DNA of 64,000 bases from Aureimonas endophytica (GTDB taxonomy: Bacteria; Pseudomonadota; Alphaproteobacteria; Rhizobiales; Rhizobiaceae). The stretch covers positions 868,001-932,000 of the forward strand of contig NZ_BMIQ01000001.1 of the NCBI RefSeq assembly GCF_014642635.1, in the 5' to 3' direction. The position numbers were made by a program, and so were the translations under genes. The stretch's first letter is position 1; each line of letters begins with the position of its first letter. Shown one piece after another: positions 61,090-64,000 of this stretch. The notes below the pieces were generated by a model. That model was given only the letters and a program-made list of their open reading frames with translations. It made no database searches and was not told the origin of the DNA.

Positions 61090-61173
61090 TTCGTCTCCAG
61101 ATCGGTTTCGCTTTGCGCCGCAGCAAAGTCTAGACAGAGAAATAGCGACACGATGTCGAGATTGCGACATGCG

Positions 61174-61189
61174 GCGGAAAGCTTTCCGC
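61174..61189. repeat. 16-bp perfect palindrome in the NUDIX/DUF2076 intergenic region
   Basis: GCGGAAAGCTTTCCGC is a perfect palindrome 85 bp upstream of the NUDIX start and 114 bp upstream of the DUF2076 start. It may be a regulator site or a hairpin; no known consensus is matched. Confidence 0.4.
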
Positions 61190-61302
61190 ACGCGCCTGAT
61201 GAACGTGAAACGACGGAACTGGCGGATCGGTTTGGCGATACCCATCTCACTCTCGCCTTTCAAGCGGCCCGGCATGCGGGTTTAGGCAAAAAGGAGGATG
61301 TA

Positions 61303-62088
61303 ATGGATTCCCGGGACCGCGACGCGATCTCCGATCTGTTCAAGAAGCTGCGCGATGTCGAGCGGCAGGCAGGGCCGCGCGACACCGAGGCCGAGCGCAC
61401 CATCTCTGACGAAGTCCAGCGGCTGCCGGGCGCGCCCTATTACATGGCGCAGACGATCGTCATGCAGGACATGGCGCTGAACGCCAAGCAGCAGGAGATC
61501 GAGGACCTGAAGCGCCGGCTGGAGCAGAGCGCCTCGGCCGCCCGCGAGCCGCAGCAGCCGGCCGAGAGCGGCGGCTTCCTGTCGCGCATGTTCGGCGGCG
61601 GCGGCGGTGCCGGCCAGGCCGCGCCGCGCCCGGCGCCGCAGGGCGGTCCCTGGGGCGGCGGCGGCGCGCAGCAGGCGCCGCAATATGCCCAGCCGCAGCC
61701 GCCGCAATATCCCCCGCAGAGCCAATACGCGCCGCAGGGTTATGCCCCGCCGCCGCAGGGCGGCTTCGGGCGCGGCATGGGCGGGGGTGGCGGCGGCTTT
61801 CTTGCCGGCGCCGCGCAGACGGCGATGGGCGTCGCCGGCGGCGTCGTTCTCGGCAATGCCATCGGCTCGATGTTCGGCGGCCATGGCGGCGGCCTCTTCG
61901 GCGGCGCCGGCGAGCAGGTCAGCGAAGTCGTGAACGAGACGACGAACATCTACGAGGGCGGCCAGGACGGCGGCCAGCGCGAAGTGGCCGATCAGGGCGG
62001 CTACGAGAGCGATGCCGGCTATCAGGACGCGTCCTATGACGACGGCGGCTACGACGATTCCGGCTTCGACGATTCGGAAGAGGTCTGA
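61303..62088 (+). CDS. DUF2076 family protein
   Basis: 261 aa. The N-terminal part (1-80) is helical and ends in a coiled-coil stretch; GAPYYMAQTIVMQDMALNAKQQEI is the DUF2076 signature. The middle is Gly/Gln/Pro/Tyr-rich low complexity (GGGAQQAPQYAQPQPP), followed by a glycine-rich hydrophobic segment and an Asp/Tyr/Gly tail. It could be a periplasmic or membrane-associated ligand-binding protein, as annotated for relatives; function unknown. A canonical AAGGAGG lies 5 nt before the ATG, so it is probably well translated. Confidence 0.88.
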   Translation: MDSRDRDAISDLFKKLRDVERQAGPRDTEAERTISDEVQRLPGAPYYMAQTIVMQDMALNAKQQEIEDLKRRLEQSASAAREPQQPAESGGFLSRMFGGGGGAGQAAPRPAPQGGPWGGGGAQQAPQYAQPQPPQYPPQSQYAPQGYAPPPQGGFGRGMGGGGGGFLAGAAQTAMGVAGGVVLGNAIGSMFGGHGGGLFGGAGEQVSEVVNETTNIYEGGQDGGQREVADQGGYESDAGYQDASYDDGGYDDSGFDDSEEV

Positions 62089-62093
62089 TCTTC

Positions 62094-62158
62094 GCGGCGC
62101 CGGCTTCGGCCGGCGCCGCTCCTCGTCCATGATGCCGGGGCGGCGGCGCGCCGCCCCG
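62094..62158. terminator. Tandem hairpins between DUF2076 and metH
   Basis: First hairpin: 11-bp stem GCGGCGCCGGC/GCCGGCGCCGC with a TTCG tetraloop (62094-62119). Second: 9-bp stem CGGGGCGGC/GCCGCCCCG with a 5-nt loop (62136-62158). They lie between two converging genes, so each transcript runs into at least one stable hairpin. No T-tract follows, which makes Rho-independent release uncertain. Confidence 0.5.
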
Positions 62159-62163
62159 TTCCG

Positions 62164-64000
<1,837 letters not shown>

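Noticed and set aside
61218-61243. GGAAC plus CGAT at 16-bp spacing upstream of DUF2076 as an EcfG (general stress) promoter
   Set aside because: The downstream box should be CGTT; a mismatch in a short motif makes chance likely.

Overview
The window is high-G+C (about two-thirds by eye) chromosomal DNA from an alphaproteobacterium, most likely of the order Hyphomicrobiales (Rhizobiales). The evidence is the gene order mraZ-rsmH-ftsL-ftsI-murEF-mraY-murD-ftsW-murGCB-ddl-ftsQAZ-lpxC-bamD-recN-ligA, an FtsZ with a long Pro/Ala-rich linker, CtrA-type TTAA-N7-TTAA sites, an ArsR-methyltransferase fusion next to metF, an HWE histidine kinase, ExoD and DUF2076. The family and genus cannot be fixed from the sequence. 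No mobile element, prophage, CRISPR array or tRNA was seen.

Region by region: (1) 1-27.5 kb, minus strand, is the division and cell wall (dcw) cluster continued by lpxC, bamD, recN and the 5' part of ligA. It covers the cytoplasmic and lipid-linked steps of peptidoglycan synthesis, the divisome core, the committed step of lipid A synthesis and an outer-membrane assembly lipoprotein. Two insertions break the usual order: a ParDE toxin-antitoxin pair between bamD and recN, and a plus-strand metallophosphoesterase plus MFS transporter pair between ddl and murB. The second insertion splits the cluster into two transcription units. (2) 27.5-28.4 kb holds the mraZ upstream region, with four TGGGN repeats at 10-bp spacing and a CtrA-type site, followed by rnpB (RNase P RNA). 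(3) 28.4-34.4 kb has arsC and a group of envelope genes: AmpD-type amidase with a TerB/J-domain protein, a small lipoprotein, a GH25 lysozyme and an MltB-type lytic transglycosylase. (4) 34.4-45 kb is metabolic and regulatory: rmlA, an ornithine/lysine decarboxylase with a structured leader, metF with its ArsR-methyltransferase neighbour, trmO, MOSC, DedA, a two-component pair and ettA. (5) 45-52.4 kb carries accessory envelope genes (MAPEG, RNase T2, hydrolase, MgtC, a lipoprotein, a ClpP-like protein with a membrane partner, PHP, DUF1045). (6) 52.4-64 kb holds a TetR-controlled RND efflux pair, kup, exoD, a NUDIX hydrolase, a DUF2076 protein and the 3' part of metH.

The most interesting signals are regulatory. 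Three TTAA-N7-TTAA sites lie in promoter regions (upstream of mraZ, of ddl, and of an uncharacterised membrane protein/ClpP-like pair). The decarboxylase leader contains a short Pro-Pro-Pro reading frame and two mutually exclusive hairpins. Clear inverted repeats sit upstream of the ArsR-methyltransferase gene, in the TetR/RND intergenic region and in the lipoprotein/GH25 intergenic region. A 28-residue membrane peptide with a strong ribosome binding site and a strong hairpin terminator was also found. None of this proves a new system; the split cell-wall cluster and the CtrA-marked membrane protein pair are the best candidates for follow-up.
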